Source: Campylobacter showae
Lineage (GTDB): Bacteria; Campylobacterota; Campylobacteria; Campylobacterales; Campylobacteraceae
Length of the DNA: 64,000 bases
Direction of reading: 5' to 3'
Assembly: GCF_004803815.1 (NCBI RefSeq)
Contig: NZ_CP012544.1
Location: 434,001-498,000, forward strand
Position 1 is the stretch's first letter. Every line of letters starts with the position of its first letter. Below are positions 8,071-16,204 of this stretch, in pieces. The notes beneath the pieces are model-generated. The model did no database searches. It had not been told where the DNA came from and saw only the letters and a list, made by a program, of their open reading frames with translations. A program made the position numbers and the translations under genes.

Positions 8071-10023
8071 ATGAACAATCTGAGCATAAAACTTAAAATT
8101 TTAGTCATAGCTCTAGTCGGGCTAATAGGTCTTGGTATCATTAGCGCCTATATGTTAAACGGTATTATCAAAACTCGCGATAAAGCCGATTACAGCGAGC
8201 GTATAGTAGATACGATCATAAATCAAAACGACTTCATTCACGAGATGCAAAAAGAGCGCGGTTTTAGCTCTGGAGTGTTAGCCGGCGGAGATAATGCTAA
8301 ACTCGTGGTTCAGCGCAAGAACGTGGATGCGGCGCTTGAGAAGCTTGCGGAAAAGAACGAAATAGCTCCGGAGATAGCTAGCATTCGCTCAGGCGTAGAT
8401 CAAAGGAGCGGCGATAATCTAATCGGACGTATAACTAAAATACTAAGAAAAGAGGTAATCGCTATAAACGGATATAGCGACAAACTAGAGCCTAGCCTCG
8501 TTGATGATTTAGAACGCATTATTATCGTCGGGGAGATAAAGGAATCGTTTGGTATCTTACGCGCTACGCTAAACGGAGTTTTTACTAAAAAAAGTATAAG
8601 CAAAGAAGACTACAACAAAGTAGTCGCCCTAAATAGCGTAATCAATAAATTTATGCAGGATTTCGACGATTACAATCCAAAAGAATTTAGCGCTGAATTT
8701 GATACTATCGCTAGAAAAAAAGCGGACTTTAACGATGCGATGAACATCATCAAAAACGTAGTCGCTACCGAGGATATATCATACGACCCCGCGACTTGGT
8801 TCTCAAAAATAACTCTATCTATAGATGCGATGAGGGAGCTAGAGCTAAAGCTATTAAGCGATATGAAAAATGCAGCCTCGCAGGTAAAAAGTGAAGCGAC
8901 GGCACAGCTCGTATTTAGCGGTATTATTATCGCCGTGTGTGTGCTTTTGATGTTGCTGGCTTCTATCATAATCGGTAAAAATTTAATCTCAGGTATCGAT
9001 CAGACTAAAAACGGCCTTGTGAGATTTTTCGAATTTTTAAACAATAAAACCGACAAAGCCGAAACGTTAGAGCGCAGCGGGAGCGACGAGATCGGACAGA
9101 TGAGCACGCTAATAAACGAAAATATCAGGCAAATCGAGGCAAATCTCGCCGAGCAAAATAGCTTCATAAAAGAGGCAAACGCATTTGTAGGGCAGATAGG
9201 CAAGGGCAACTATGTAGCCCAGCTAAACGCCGATACCTCAAATCCGGCTCTTAGCCAGCTAAAACAGACTTTTAAAGACCTACAAGTCGCGCTAAAACAA
9301 GCCATAGCCGCAAGCGGCGACGAGGTCTTAAATTTGCTCGAAAGCTTTAAAAATCAGGATTTTACAAAAAGGCTTGACGATGAAGGTAAAGTAGCTGCCG
9401 GTATCAATGCTTTAGGCGAAGAGATAGCCGGGATGCTAAGGGCAAATTTAGAGCAGGCGCATACGCTTGAAGAAAAGGCGGAGTTTTTGGCTCGTTCGAT
9501 GCAGCAAGTCACGCAAGGCGCTAATTCGCAGGCTAATTCGCTACAAGAGAGCGCCGCAGCAGTCGAGGAGATGAGTAGCTCTATGAATGCTATCAGCCAA
9601 AAGGCCGAAGATGTAACGCGCCAAAGCGAGGAGATCAAAAACATCATCGTCATCATCCGCGATATCGCCGATCAGACAAACTTGCTAGCGCTTAACGCAG
9701 CCATCGAAGCAGCGCGCGCAGGCGAACACGGCAGAGGCTTTGCCGTCGTGGCCGACGAGGTAAGAAAACTAGCCGAACGTACGCAAAAATCTCTCGGCGA
9801 AATCGAAGCCAACGCAAACGTGCTAGCTCAAAGCATCAATGAGATGAGCGAAAGCATCAGGGAGCAAAGTGAAGCTATCAATATGATAAATCAAGGCGTA
9901 GCCGAGGTCGATGAGCTAACTAAGCAAAACGTAAGGGTCGCAAACGATACGAGCGTCGTAACCGCCGAGGTAGACAGCATGGCAAAGGCGATAGTAGAAG
10001 ATGTAAGACGTAAGAAATTTTAG
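8071..10023 (+). CDS. Methyl-accepting chemotaxis protein with NIT-like sensory domain
   Basis: 650-residue chemoreceptor. TM1 lies near residues 7-30; a long, mostly helical periplasmic domain (about 40-280) has features of nitrate/nitrite-sensing NIT domains ([31 protein letters not shown]); TM2 is near 285-310. HAMP-like helices follow, then the signalling domain with the conserved tip [20 protein letters not shown] near residues 530-550. The end VEDVRRKKF is usual for Campylobacter receptors, with no CheR-tethering pentapeptide. The ligand is inferred only from the NIT resemblance. Confidence 0.92.
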   Translation: MNNLSIKLKILVIALVGLIGLGIISAYMLNGIIKTRDKADYSERIVDTIINQNDFIHEMQKERGFSSGVLAGGDNAKLVVQRKNVDAALEKLAEKNEIAPEIASIRSGVDQRSGDNLIGRITKILRKEVIAINGYSDKLEPSLVDDLERIIIVGEIKESFGILRATLNGVFTKKSISKEDYNKVVALNSVINKFMQDFDDYNPKEFSAEFDTIARKKADFNDAMNIIKNVVATEDISYDPATWFSKITLSIDAMRELELKLLSDMKNAASQVKSEATAQLVFSGIIIAVCVLLMLLASIIIGKNLISGIDQTKNGLVRFFEFLNNKTDKAETLERSGSDEIGQMSTLINENIRQIEANLAEQNSFIKEANAFVGQIGKGNYVAQLNADTSNPALSQLKQTFKDLQVALKQAIAASGDEVLNLLESFKNQDFTKRLDDEGKVAAGINALGEEIAGMLRANLEQAHTLEEKAEFLARSMQQVTQGANSQANSLQESAAAVEEMSSSMNAISQKAEDVTRQSEEIKNIIVIIRDIADQTNLLALNAAIEAARAGEHGRGFAVVADEVRKLAERTQKSLGEIEANANVLAQSINEMSESIREQSEAINMINQGVAEVDELTKQNVRVANDTSVVTAEVDSMAKAIVEDVRRKKF

Positions 10024-10028
10024 CCATT

Positions 10029-10058
10029 TTGACGGTTCTTTTTGTGCAGAACCGTCAA
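10029..10058 (+). terminator. Intrinsic terminator-like hairpin after the chemoreceptor
   Basis: Perfect 11-bp stem TTGACGGTTCT / AGAACCGTCAA with an 8-base loop, starting six bases after the stop codon. The tail is AT-rich but lacks a long T run. The rest of the gap to 10287 is AT-rich with no gene. Confidence 0.7.
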
Positions 10059-10287
10059 ATTTGACTCTTATGTATGATTTTTAAATTGGGGTAAAGCAAA
10101 ATTTGAGAGAAACTAAATTTTCAAATTTTGCTTTATGTCTTTTAAAAAACTTTTGTGTGGTAGATGAATTTCGTTTTAAAATTTGCTACCAGGTTGTATT
10201 AAATTTAAATACTTTTCTTGTTATCTGCTTTAATAAAATTTATCCCCGCTTTTAGTATAATCGCACATCTTAAATTTAGGAAAATCA

Positions 10288-11193
10288 ATGCAAATCGTCT
10301 TTGGTCCCGTTAGCTCGCGCAGGTTTGGCGTTTCGCTGGGTGTCGATCTGTCGCCCGCGCAAAAATGCTGTAACTTTGACTGCGTTTACTGTGAACTCAC
10401 GGCGGCAAAACCCGTCGCGGCTATAAAAAATCCGCCAAGCGTAGAGCAAGTGATCGCCGAGGTGAAGGCCGCGCTTGTCGTGCATCCGCATATCGACGTC
10501 ATCACGCTCACGGCAAACGGCGAACCGACGCTCTACCCGGATCTGGCGCGGCTAGTACGCGAGCTAAATTTGATAAAAGGCCGGGCTAAAACGCTCATCC
10601 TCTCAAATGGCTCGGGCGCGCTTGATCCTAAAATTTGCGAGGCGCTAAAGGGGCTTGATATCGTAAAATTTAGCCTTGATAGCGCTGTGCAAAAAACCTT
10701 TGCTAGGATCGACCGTTCGGACGATAATATCGATGTTGGCGAGCTGGTGGCTGCGATGGCTAAATTTAGGCGAGAATTTAAAGGCGAGCTAGTGCTTGAA
10801 ATCCTGGTCGTAAAGGGGTTAAATGATACGAAGGTGGAATTTGTGGCGCTAAATGCGGCGCTAAATCAAATTTCACCAGCCCGCGTGGATATAAGTACCA
10901 TCGACCGCCCTCCCGCATACCCGGTCAAAGGCGTGAGCCGTGAGCTCTTGCATGAGCTTGCGCAGCAAATTTCCGGCGTACTGTGCGTGATAGCGTCGGC
11001 AAAATACGGCGATGAAAAATTCGAGCTTAGCAAAGAGGAGCTACTTGAGCTATTAAAACGCCGTCCGCAAAGCGAAAACGACGTGATAAATAGCTTCTCT
11101 GAAAGCTCGAAGCAAAATTTGCATGAGCTTTTAGCGGACGGAATGATAAAAGTAGTAGATGCGGCGGGGACTAAATTTTACCGACTTGCGTGA
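10288..11193 (+). CDS. Radical SAM protein (COG0731-like)
   Basis: 301 residues. The radical SAM cluster motif is CNFDCVYCE (CxxxCxxC) near residue 30, with the GGE-like motif replaced by TANGEPTLYP and the strand motif TLILSNGSG. It resembles stand-alone bacterial proteins related to wybutosine-synthesis TYW1 enzymes, but their substrate is not established. A C-terminal helical segment of about 70 residues (ELLELLKRRPQSENDVINSF...) looks like a winged-helix fold. It is monocistronic: a terminator overlaps its 3' end. Confidence 0.85.
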   Translation: MQIVFGPVSSRRFGVSLGVDLSPAQKCCNFDCVYCELTAAKPVAAIKNPPSVEQVIAEVKAALVVHPHIDVITLTANGEPTLYPDLARLVRELNLIKGRAKTLILSNGSGALDPKICEALKGLDIVKFSLDSAVQKTFARIDRSDDNIDVGELVAAMAKFRREFKGELVLEILVVKGLNDTKVEFVALNAALNQISPARVDISTIDRPPAYPVKGVSRELLHELAQQISGVLCVIASAKYGDEKFELSKEELLELLKRRPQSENDVINSFSESSKQNLHELLADGMIKVVDAAGTKFYRLA

Positions 11194-11220
11194 TTTCTAC
11201 GGTAAAATTTACTCTTTTTC
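11172..11220 (+). terminator. Intrinsic terminator overlapping the 3' end of the radical SAM gene
   Basis: 12-bp perfect inverted repeat TAAATTTTACCG / CGGTAAAATTTA (11172-11183 and 11200-11211) followed by CTCTTTTTCT. The 5' arm lies in the last codons of the coding region. Confidence 0.7.
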
Positions 11221-11261
11221 TACTAATTTTTTTGATATCCAAAAAATTAAGCTAAAATTTA

Positions 11262-11290
11262 TTGACAAACTATGTTTTTTTGCCTATAAT
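11262..11290 (+). promoter_or_regulatory. Consensus promoter of tRNA-Asn
   Basis: TTGACA (11262-11267), spacer of 17, TATAAT (11285-11290): a perfect consensus sigma-70 promoter ending 19 bases before the tRNA. Confidence 0.9.
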
Positions 11291-11309
11291 ACGACTTCTT
11301 TTAAAACGT

Positions 11310-11384
11310 TCCGGATTAGCTCAGCGGTAGAGTAGTCGGCTGTTAACCGATTGGTCGCTGGTTCGAATCCAGCATCCGGAGCCA
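11310..11384 (+). tRNA. tRNA-Asn (GTT)
   Basis: 75 bases including an encoded CCA. Acceptor arms TCCGGAT / ATCCGGA pair perfectly; D-loop AGCTCAGCGGTAGAG; anticodon loop CTGTTAA gives anticodon GTT; T-loop GGTTCGAATCC. It marks the left border of the restriction-modification island. Confidence 0.98.
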
Positions 11385-11649
11385 TTTTACTATCAAATCC
11401 ATTCAAAATCCAAATTTTAAAATATTTTCAGCAGTTTTCCAATCTTTATTTAATATTCTAAAATATTTTCAGAACAATTTATTTCACTATCAAATATTTT
11501 ACAAGCCAAAATTCTATCAAATAATTTTTTCTCACTATATTATTTCTATTGTATTATTTGCAAATAATATAAAAAATCTTGACATTTTCTATCTTACTTG
11601 ATATACTTCGCCTAGTATTATCTACAAGTAATACATAAAAGGCTTTATA
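11385..11649 (+). promoter_or_regulatory. Restriction operon control region with two copies of a 20-bp palindrome
   Basis: AT-rich gap without a gene. A strong promoter, TTGACA (11579-11584), 17-base spacer, TATACT (11602-11607), drives the RM operon. Two related dyads flank it: GTATTATTTGCAAATAATAT at 11551-11570 (its inner 18 bp are a perfect palindrome) and GTATTATCTACAAGTAATAC at 11615-11634, matching at 16 of 20 positions. One lies upstream of -35, the other over the start of transcription. Further left, TAAAATATTTTCAG occurs twice (near 11418 and 11459). No obvious controller protein is encoded in the operon. Confidence 0.7.
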
Positions 11650-12237
11650 ATGATAAATTTAAACAAAATAGCCGAAATAAAAACTGGCTTAGTGTTAAGT
11701 AGAAAAAAGGCCGAGGCACATAGTCCGTCCGAGCACTCGTATAAAATCGTATCGCTAAAGTCGTTTGCAGAAGATACATATTACGACGACGCTTTTGCTG
11801 ATGAATTTATATCGAGCGAGCAAATAAACGAAGATTATAAAGTGAGCCGAGGCGATATCTTGCTACGGCTTAGGGAGCCAAATTTTGCCGTTTACATAGA
11901 CAAGGATTATAGTGACCTTGTCTATACGTCTTTGATGGTTCGCATAAGGGTTAGCAGCGATAAATTTGATCCGCATTTTGTGGCGCATTATCTAAATAGC
12001 AGCGCCGTTAAAAAAGCTCTTGCACCCGATGTTTCAGGCACTACTATAGCGATGATAAGCGTCGCAAGCATAAACAACATAAAAATACCGACGCTAAATT
12101 TGCAAACTCAAAACAAGATAGTAAAATACCTAAATTTAGTCCGCCAAGAGAGCGAAATTTTACAAATTTTGATGGCAGCAAAGCAAAAATACAACAAAAG
12201 CATATTTGAAAATTTGATAAAAAAAGAGGAGAACTAA
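11650..12237 (+). CDS. Half-size type I specificity (S) subunit
   Basis: 195 residues with one target-recognition domain (GDILLRLREPNFAVYI..., VSVASINNIKIPTLNLQTQNKI) and one helical arm (NKIVKYLNLVRQESEILQILMAAKQ). A normal HsdS is about 400 residues with two recognition domains and two arms, so this is half an S subunit. It is the first gene of the RM operon and ends one base before the hsdM ATG, so it is translationally linked. It could dimerise to recognise a symmetric site, or exchange with the full HsdS at 13726. No internal frameshift is visible. Confidence 0.75.
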   Translation: MINLNKIAEIKTGLVLSRKKAEAHSPSEHSYKIVSLKSFAEDTYYDDAFADEFISSEQINEDYKVSRGDILLRLREPNFAVYIDKDYSDLVYTSLMVRIRVSSDKFDPHFVAHYLNSSAVKKALAPDVSGTTIAMISVASINNIKIPTLNLQTQNKIVKYLNLVRQESEILQILMAAKQKYNKSIFENLIKKEEN

Positions 12238-12238
12238 A

Positions 12239-13729
12239 ATGCAAAAGACCACACAAGAGACCATAAACAACGTAGTTTGGAAAGCCTGCGACACATTTCG
12301 CGGCACGATGGACGGAAGCGATTATAAAGACTATGTTTTAACTATGCTTTTCGTTAAATACCTATCTGATTTTTACAAAGAAAAGCTCGAGCAGCTCAGA
12401 GCAGAGTACGGCGACAAGACCGAGAGGATCGAAGCAAAGCTAAAGAAAGAGAAATTTAAGCTTGATGAGAGCTGCACATTTGAGTATCTTTTGGCGCACA
12501 AAGAGGCGGTAAATTTAGGCGAGATAATGAACAAAACGCTAGAAAAGATCGAAGAAGACAACAAAGACAAGCTTGAAGGCATATTTAGAAGTATAGATTT
12601 TAACAACAAAAATAAGCTCGGCGACACGAAAGAGAGAAACGCCATCTTGCAAAATTTACTAGAGGATTTTAACGATAGCAGGCTAGACCTTCGCCCATCT
12701 ATGCTAGAGGGCAACGACATAATCGGCGACGCATACGAGTATCTCATAGCTCATTTTGCAAGCGACGCAGGCAAAAAAGGCGGAGAGTTCTACACGCCTA
12801 GCGAGGTTTCTACGCTTCTTGCAAAGCTAGTCGAGCCAAAAGACGGCGACATGATCTATGATCCTACTTGTGGCTCCGGCTCACTTCTTATCAAGGCTTC
12901 AAAAGAGGTCGGCAGCAAAAATTTCCGCCTTTACGGACAGGAGAAAAACGGCCAAACTCACGCGCTTTGCAAGATGAATATGTTCTTACACGAGATAAAC
13001 GACGCCGTTATCGAGTGGGGTGACACGATCAGAAATCCGCTCCACCTGCATGATAACCTCATCAAAACATTTGATATTGTCGTGGCAAATCCCCCATTTA
13101 GCCTAGATAAATGGGGCGCTGATTTTGCTGGGAACGATCCTTTTATGAGATTTAGCAGCTATGCTTTACCGCCTAAGAGTAAGGGCGACTACGCATTTGT
13201 CGTGCATATGATAAAAAGCCTAAATAAAAACGGCAAAATGGGCGTCGTGCTTCCGCACGGCGTGCTATTTCGCGGATCTAGCGAGGGCAAGATACGCCAA
13301 AAGCTGATCGAGGAAAATTTGCTTGACGCCGTTATCGGCCTACCGGCAAATTTATTTTACGGCACGAGCATACCTGCTTGCATACTCGTTTTTAAGAAAA
13401 ACCGCTCAAACGAAGACGTGCTATTTATCGACGCTAGCAAAGAATTTGAGAAGGGCAAAAACCAAAACTCCCTAACTGCTCAAAATATCGACAAAATAGT
13501 CTCAGTCTATAAAAATAGAAGCGAGATAGAAAAATACTCCCACCTAGCAAGCCTTAGCGAGATAAAAGAGAACGACTACAACCTTAATATCCCTCGTTAT
13601 GTCGATACATTTGAGGAAGAAGAGGCTGTGGATATCGAGGCGACGAAGGCTGAGATTTCACGCCTTGAAGCCGAGCTAAAAAGCGTTCAAGGCAAGATGA
13701 GCGAATATCTTGCGGAGCTTGGATTATGA
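12239..13729 (+). CDS. hsdM: Type I restriction-modification DNA methyltransferase
   Basis: N6-adenine methyltransferase subunit, 496 residues. The N-terminal helical HsdM domain is followed by SAM motif I (DPTCGSGSLLIKA, near residue 210) and catalytic motif IV NPPF (near 285). Length and order match HsdM. It overlaps hsdS by four bases (ATGA). It modifies host DNA together with an S subunit, and with HsdR forms the restriction complex. Confidence 0.96.
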   Translation: MQKTTQETINNVVWKACDTFRGTMDGSDYKDYVLTMLFVKYLSDFYKEKLEQLRAEYGDKTERIEAKLKKEKFKLDESCTFEYLLAHKEAVNLGEIMNKTLEKIEEDNKDKLEGIFRSIDFNNKNKLGDTKERNAILQNLLEDFNDSRLDLRPSMLEGNDIIGDAYEYLIAHFASDAGKKGGEFYTPSEVSTLLAKLVEPKDGDMIYDPTCGSGSLLIKASKEVGSKNFRLYGQEKNGQTHALCKMNMFLHEINDAVIEWGDTIRNPLHLHDNLIKTFDIVVANPPFSLDKWGADFAGNDPFMRFSSYALPPKSKGDYAFVVHMIKSLNKNGKMGVVLPHGVLFRGSSEGKIRQKLIEENLLDAVIGLPANLFYGTSIPACILVFKKNRSNEDVLFIDASKEFEKGKNQNSLTAQNIDKIVSVYKNRSEIEKYSHLASLSEIKENDYNLNIPRYVDTFEEEEAVDIEATKAEISRLEAELKSVQGKMSEYLAELGL

Positions 13730-14943
13730 GCGAATTTAAAAATTTACCGAGCGGGTGGAAAGTCGTGAGACTCGGGGAAATTGGAAAAATAGTAAACGGG
13801 CTAACATATAGTCCTGAAAATGTTTCAAATAATGGATTGTTGGTCTTACGCTCGTCAAACATAAATGATAATTCTATTGTTCTTAATAATGATGATGTAT
13901 ATGTAAAAGGCATATCAAAATTTAATAAAACGCTAGAAAATGATATTTTAATTTGCGTGAGAAATGGTAGTAAAAATTTAATTGGTAAAAGTGCATTAAT
14001 TACAGAAAAATATAAGGATTTAGCATTTGGTGCGTTTATGGCTATTTTTCGAAGCAACTATAATTTATTCTTGATACATATCTTTAAAACAAATACGTTT
14101 TTTAAACAAGTAAAAAACGATCTTGGGGCAACGATAAATTCAATCAATAATGGTAATTTATTAAATTTTAAAATTCCACTTCCGCCATTAGACGAGCAAA
14201 AAAAGATAGCGGAAATTTTATCTACTTGGGATGAGGCTATAAATTTAACTATAAATTTGATAGAAAGCAAAAAGCAGTTTAAAAAAGCTCTTATGCAAAA
14301 TTTACTCACGGCCAAGATCCGCTTTCCCCAGTTCAAAGACGAGTGGAAGGAAACAAAGCTGGGTAAAATTTTAAAAGAGCATAAAATTAAAAGTGATAAC
14401 AAAAGTGAGGTTTTTTCTGTATCTGTTCATAAGGGGATTATTAACCAAATAGAACATTTGGGACGTAGTTTTTCAGCTGAAGATACATCAAATTATAATT
14501 TGGTAAAGCCATTTGATTTGGTGTATACAAAAAGTCCAACGGGGGACTTTCCATTCGGCATTATAAAGCAAAATTTAAACCCTTTTAATGTTATTGTTTC
14601 TCCATTGTATGGAGTATTTGAGCCGATAAATAAATTTTTAGGTACTTTATTGCATTACTTTTTTGAATCATCAATAAGGACAAATAACTATTTGAAGCCA
14701 ATTATACAAAAGGGGGCAAAAAACACCATAAATATTAGTAATGATACTTTTTTATCAAGAAGCATTCTAGTGCCTATAAATTTAGACGAGCAACAAAAAA
14801 TCGCAGAGGTTTTAATGGCTTGCGATGATGAGATAAATTTACTAAATTTAAAGCTGGAAAATTTGAAAAAACAAAAACAAGGCTTGATGCAAAAACTACT
14901 AAAAGGAGAAATAAGAACATGTTATGTGAAAAAAGCAATGTAA
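13726..14943 (+). CDS. hsdS: Type I specificity subunit
   Basis: 405 residues with two target-recognition domains (about 5-150 and 205-360), each followed by a conserved arm: LPPLDEQKKIAEILSTWDEAINLTINLI in the middle and NLDEQQKIAEVLMACDDEINLL at the end. Both recognition domains are much more AT-rich than the arms, as expected for domains exchanged between strains. The start overlaps hsdM by four bases and the 3' end reaches the HAD phosphatase gene. Confidence 0.95.
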   Translation: MSEFKNLPSGWKVVRLGEIGKIVNGLTYSPENVSNNGLLVLRSSNINDNSIVLNNDDVYVKGISKFNKTLENDILICVRNGSKNLIGKSALITEKYKDLAFGAFMAIFRSNYNLFLIHIFKTNTFFKQVKNDLGATINSINNGNLLNFKIPLPPLDEQKKIAEILSTWDEAINLTINLIESKKQFKKALMQNLLTAKIRFPQFKDEWKETKLGKILKEHKIKSDNKSEVFSVSVHKGIINQIEHLGRSFSAEDTSNYNLVKPFDLVYTKSPTGDFPFGIIKQNLNPFNVIVSPLYGVFEPINKFLGTLLHYFFESSIRTNNYLKPIIQKGAKNTINISNDTFLSRSILVPINLDEQQKIAEVLMACDDEINLLNLKLENLKKQKQGLMQKLLKGEIRTCYVKKAM

Positions 14944-14945
14944 TA

Positions 14946-16187
14946 ATGGCAATCGCATATGATTTTGACGGAACACTAGCAAGAGGCAATATACAAGAAA
15001 ATTCTTTTATACCAACAACGCTAGGTATAAAAAAAGAAGATTTTTGGAACAACGTAAAGGAACTATCTGAAGAAAACAATATGGATGAGATATTGTCATA
15101 TATGTATTTGATTGTGACAAAAGCATATGGTGCTGGTGCAAAAATTACAAGAGAGGAGCTTAGCAAACACGGTAAAACTGTTAAATACTTTAACGGCGTG
15201 GAAGAGTTTTTTGAAAGGATTAATGATTATGCTGCACAAAAGGGGATATCGATTGAGCATTATATAGTATCATCAGGTACCAAAGAAATGATCGATGGAA
15301 CGACTATAGCGAATAAATTTAAAAATATTTATGCGTCATCATTTATGTATGATGAATACGGCAAACCGACTTGGCCAGCTTTGGCAATTAACTATACGAC
15401 AAAAACTCAATATTTATACAGGATAAGCAAAGGAATTCTTAACGCTTGGGACAATAAACTAATTAATAAATATATACCAGAGAATGAAAGAAGTATTTTA
15501 TTTGAGAACATGATATATATAGGTGATGGAGAAACTGATGTTCCAGCTATGAAGTTACTAAAAACTAATGGTGGAACTTCAATTGCTGTTTATGATGAAA
15601 ATAAAGAGACTGCCAAAACACTTTTGGAGCAAAATAGAGTTAATTATATTGCCAAAGCTGATTATACTGATGGATCGGAGATAGATGCTATTATAAAATC
15701 TACGATAGATAGAATTAGTTTAAATTTAAAAAATGGAAAATTGCAAATATATAATAAGCAAAATATTGTAGAAAAAAACATACAAAAATCCAATAATCAA
15801 GCAAGGAATAAACAATATTATTTAAGTGTTCTTAAAACGGAAGGATTTAAATTAGAAGATACTAACAAAACAAATAAAATATATTTAAAAAAATATTCAT
15901 GGGATGACCACAGATATCAAACCTCGTTTTATATATGGAATAATGGAAATTATATTGGAACAGCTAAAATAGCGAAATTAAATCAAAATAAAAATGAGCA
16001 TACTGCAGATTTACTGGAGAAGAATTTTGATAAGTTAGATGATGATTTTTTCTCTGTTATACGCTTTAAAAAAGATGAGATAGATGAAGAGACTAAAGAG
16101 GCATTGAGGTTTTTATTGAATGATATTAGTAATACTAATAAATACGATAATAATGAAATTGTAAAAAAATCTTTAAAGAGAAGTTAG
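14946..16187 (+). CDS. HAD-superfamily phosphatase with unrecognised C-terminal domain, inside the RM operon
   Basis: About 413 residues. Motif I DFDGTLA, motif II SSGTKEMID and motif III IGDGETDVPAM show a phosphoserine-phosphatase-like HAD hydrolase over residues 1-240. Residues from about 270 on are very AT-rich and form a separate module (KIYLKKYSWDDHRYQTSFYIWNNGNYIG...) that I do not recognise. The ATG at 14946 directly follows the hsdS stop; an ATG at 14919, preceded by AAGGAG and overlapping hsdS, is a real alternative. The position between hsdS and hsdR suggests a role tied to the RM system, but none is proven. Confidence 0.8.
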   Translation: MAIAYDFDGTLARGNIQENSFIPTTLGIKKEDFWNNVKELSEENNMDEILSYMYLIVTKAYGAGAKITREELSKHGKTVKYFNGVEEFFERINDYAAQKGISIEHYIVSSGTKEMIDGTTIANKFKNIYASSFMYDEYGKPTWPALAINYTTKTQYLYRISKGILNAWDNKLINKYIPENERSILFENMIYIGDGETDVPAMKLLKTNGGTSIAVYDENKETAKTLLEQNRVNYIAKADYTDGSEIDAIIKSTIDRISLNLKNGKLQIYNKQNIVEKNIQKSNNQARNKQYYLSVLKTEGFKLEDTNKTNKIYLKKYSWDDHRYQTSFYIWNNGNYIGTAKIAKLNQNKNEHTADLLEKNFDKLDDDFFSVIRFKKDEIDEETKEALRFLLNDISNTNKYDNNEIVKKSLKRS

Positions 16188-16204
16188 CCAAATAAGGATA
16201 CCAA

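Noticed and set aside
8071-10023. Truncated chemoreceptor
   Set aside because: The end VEDVRRKKF is a normal C-terminus for this receptor type in Campylobacter.
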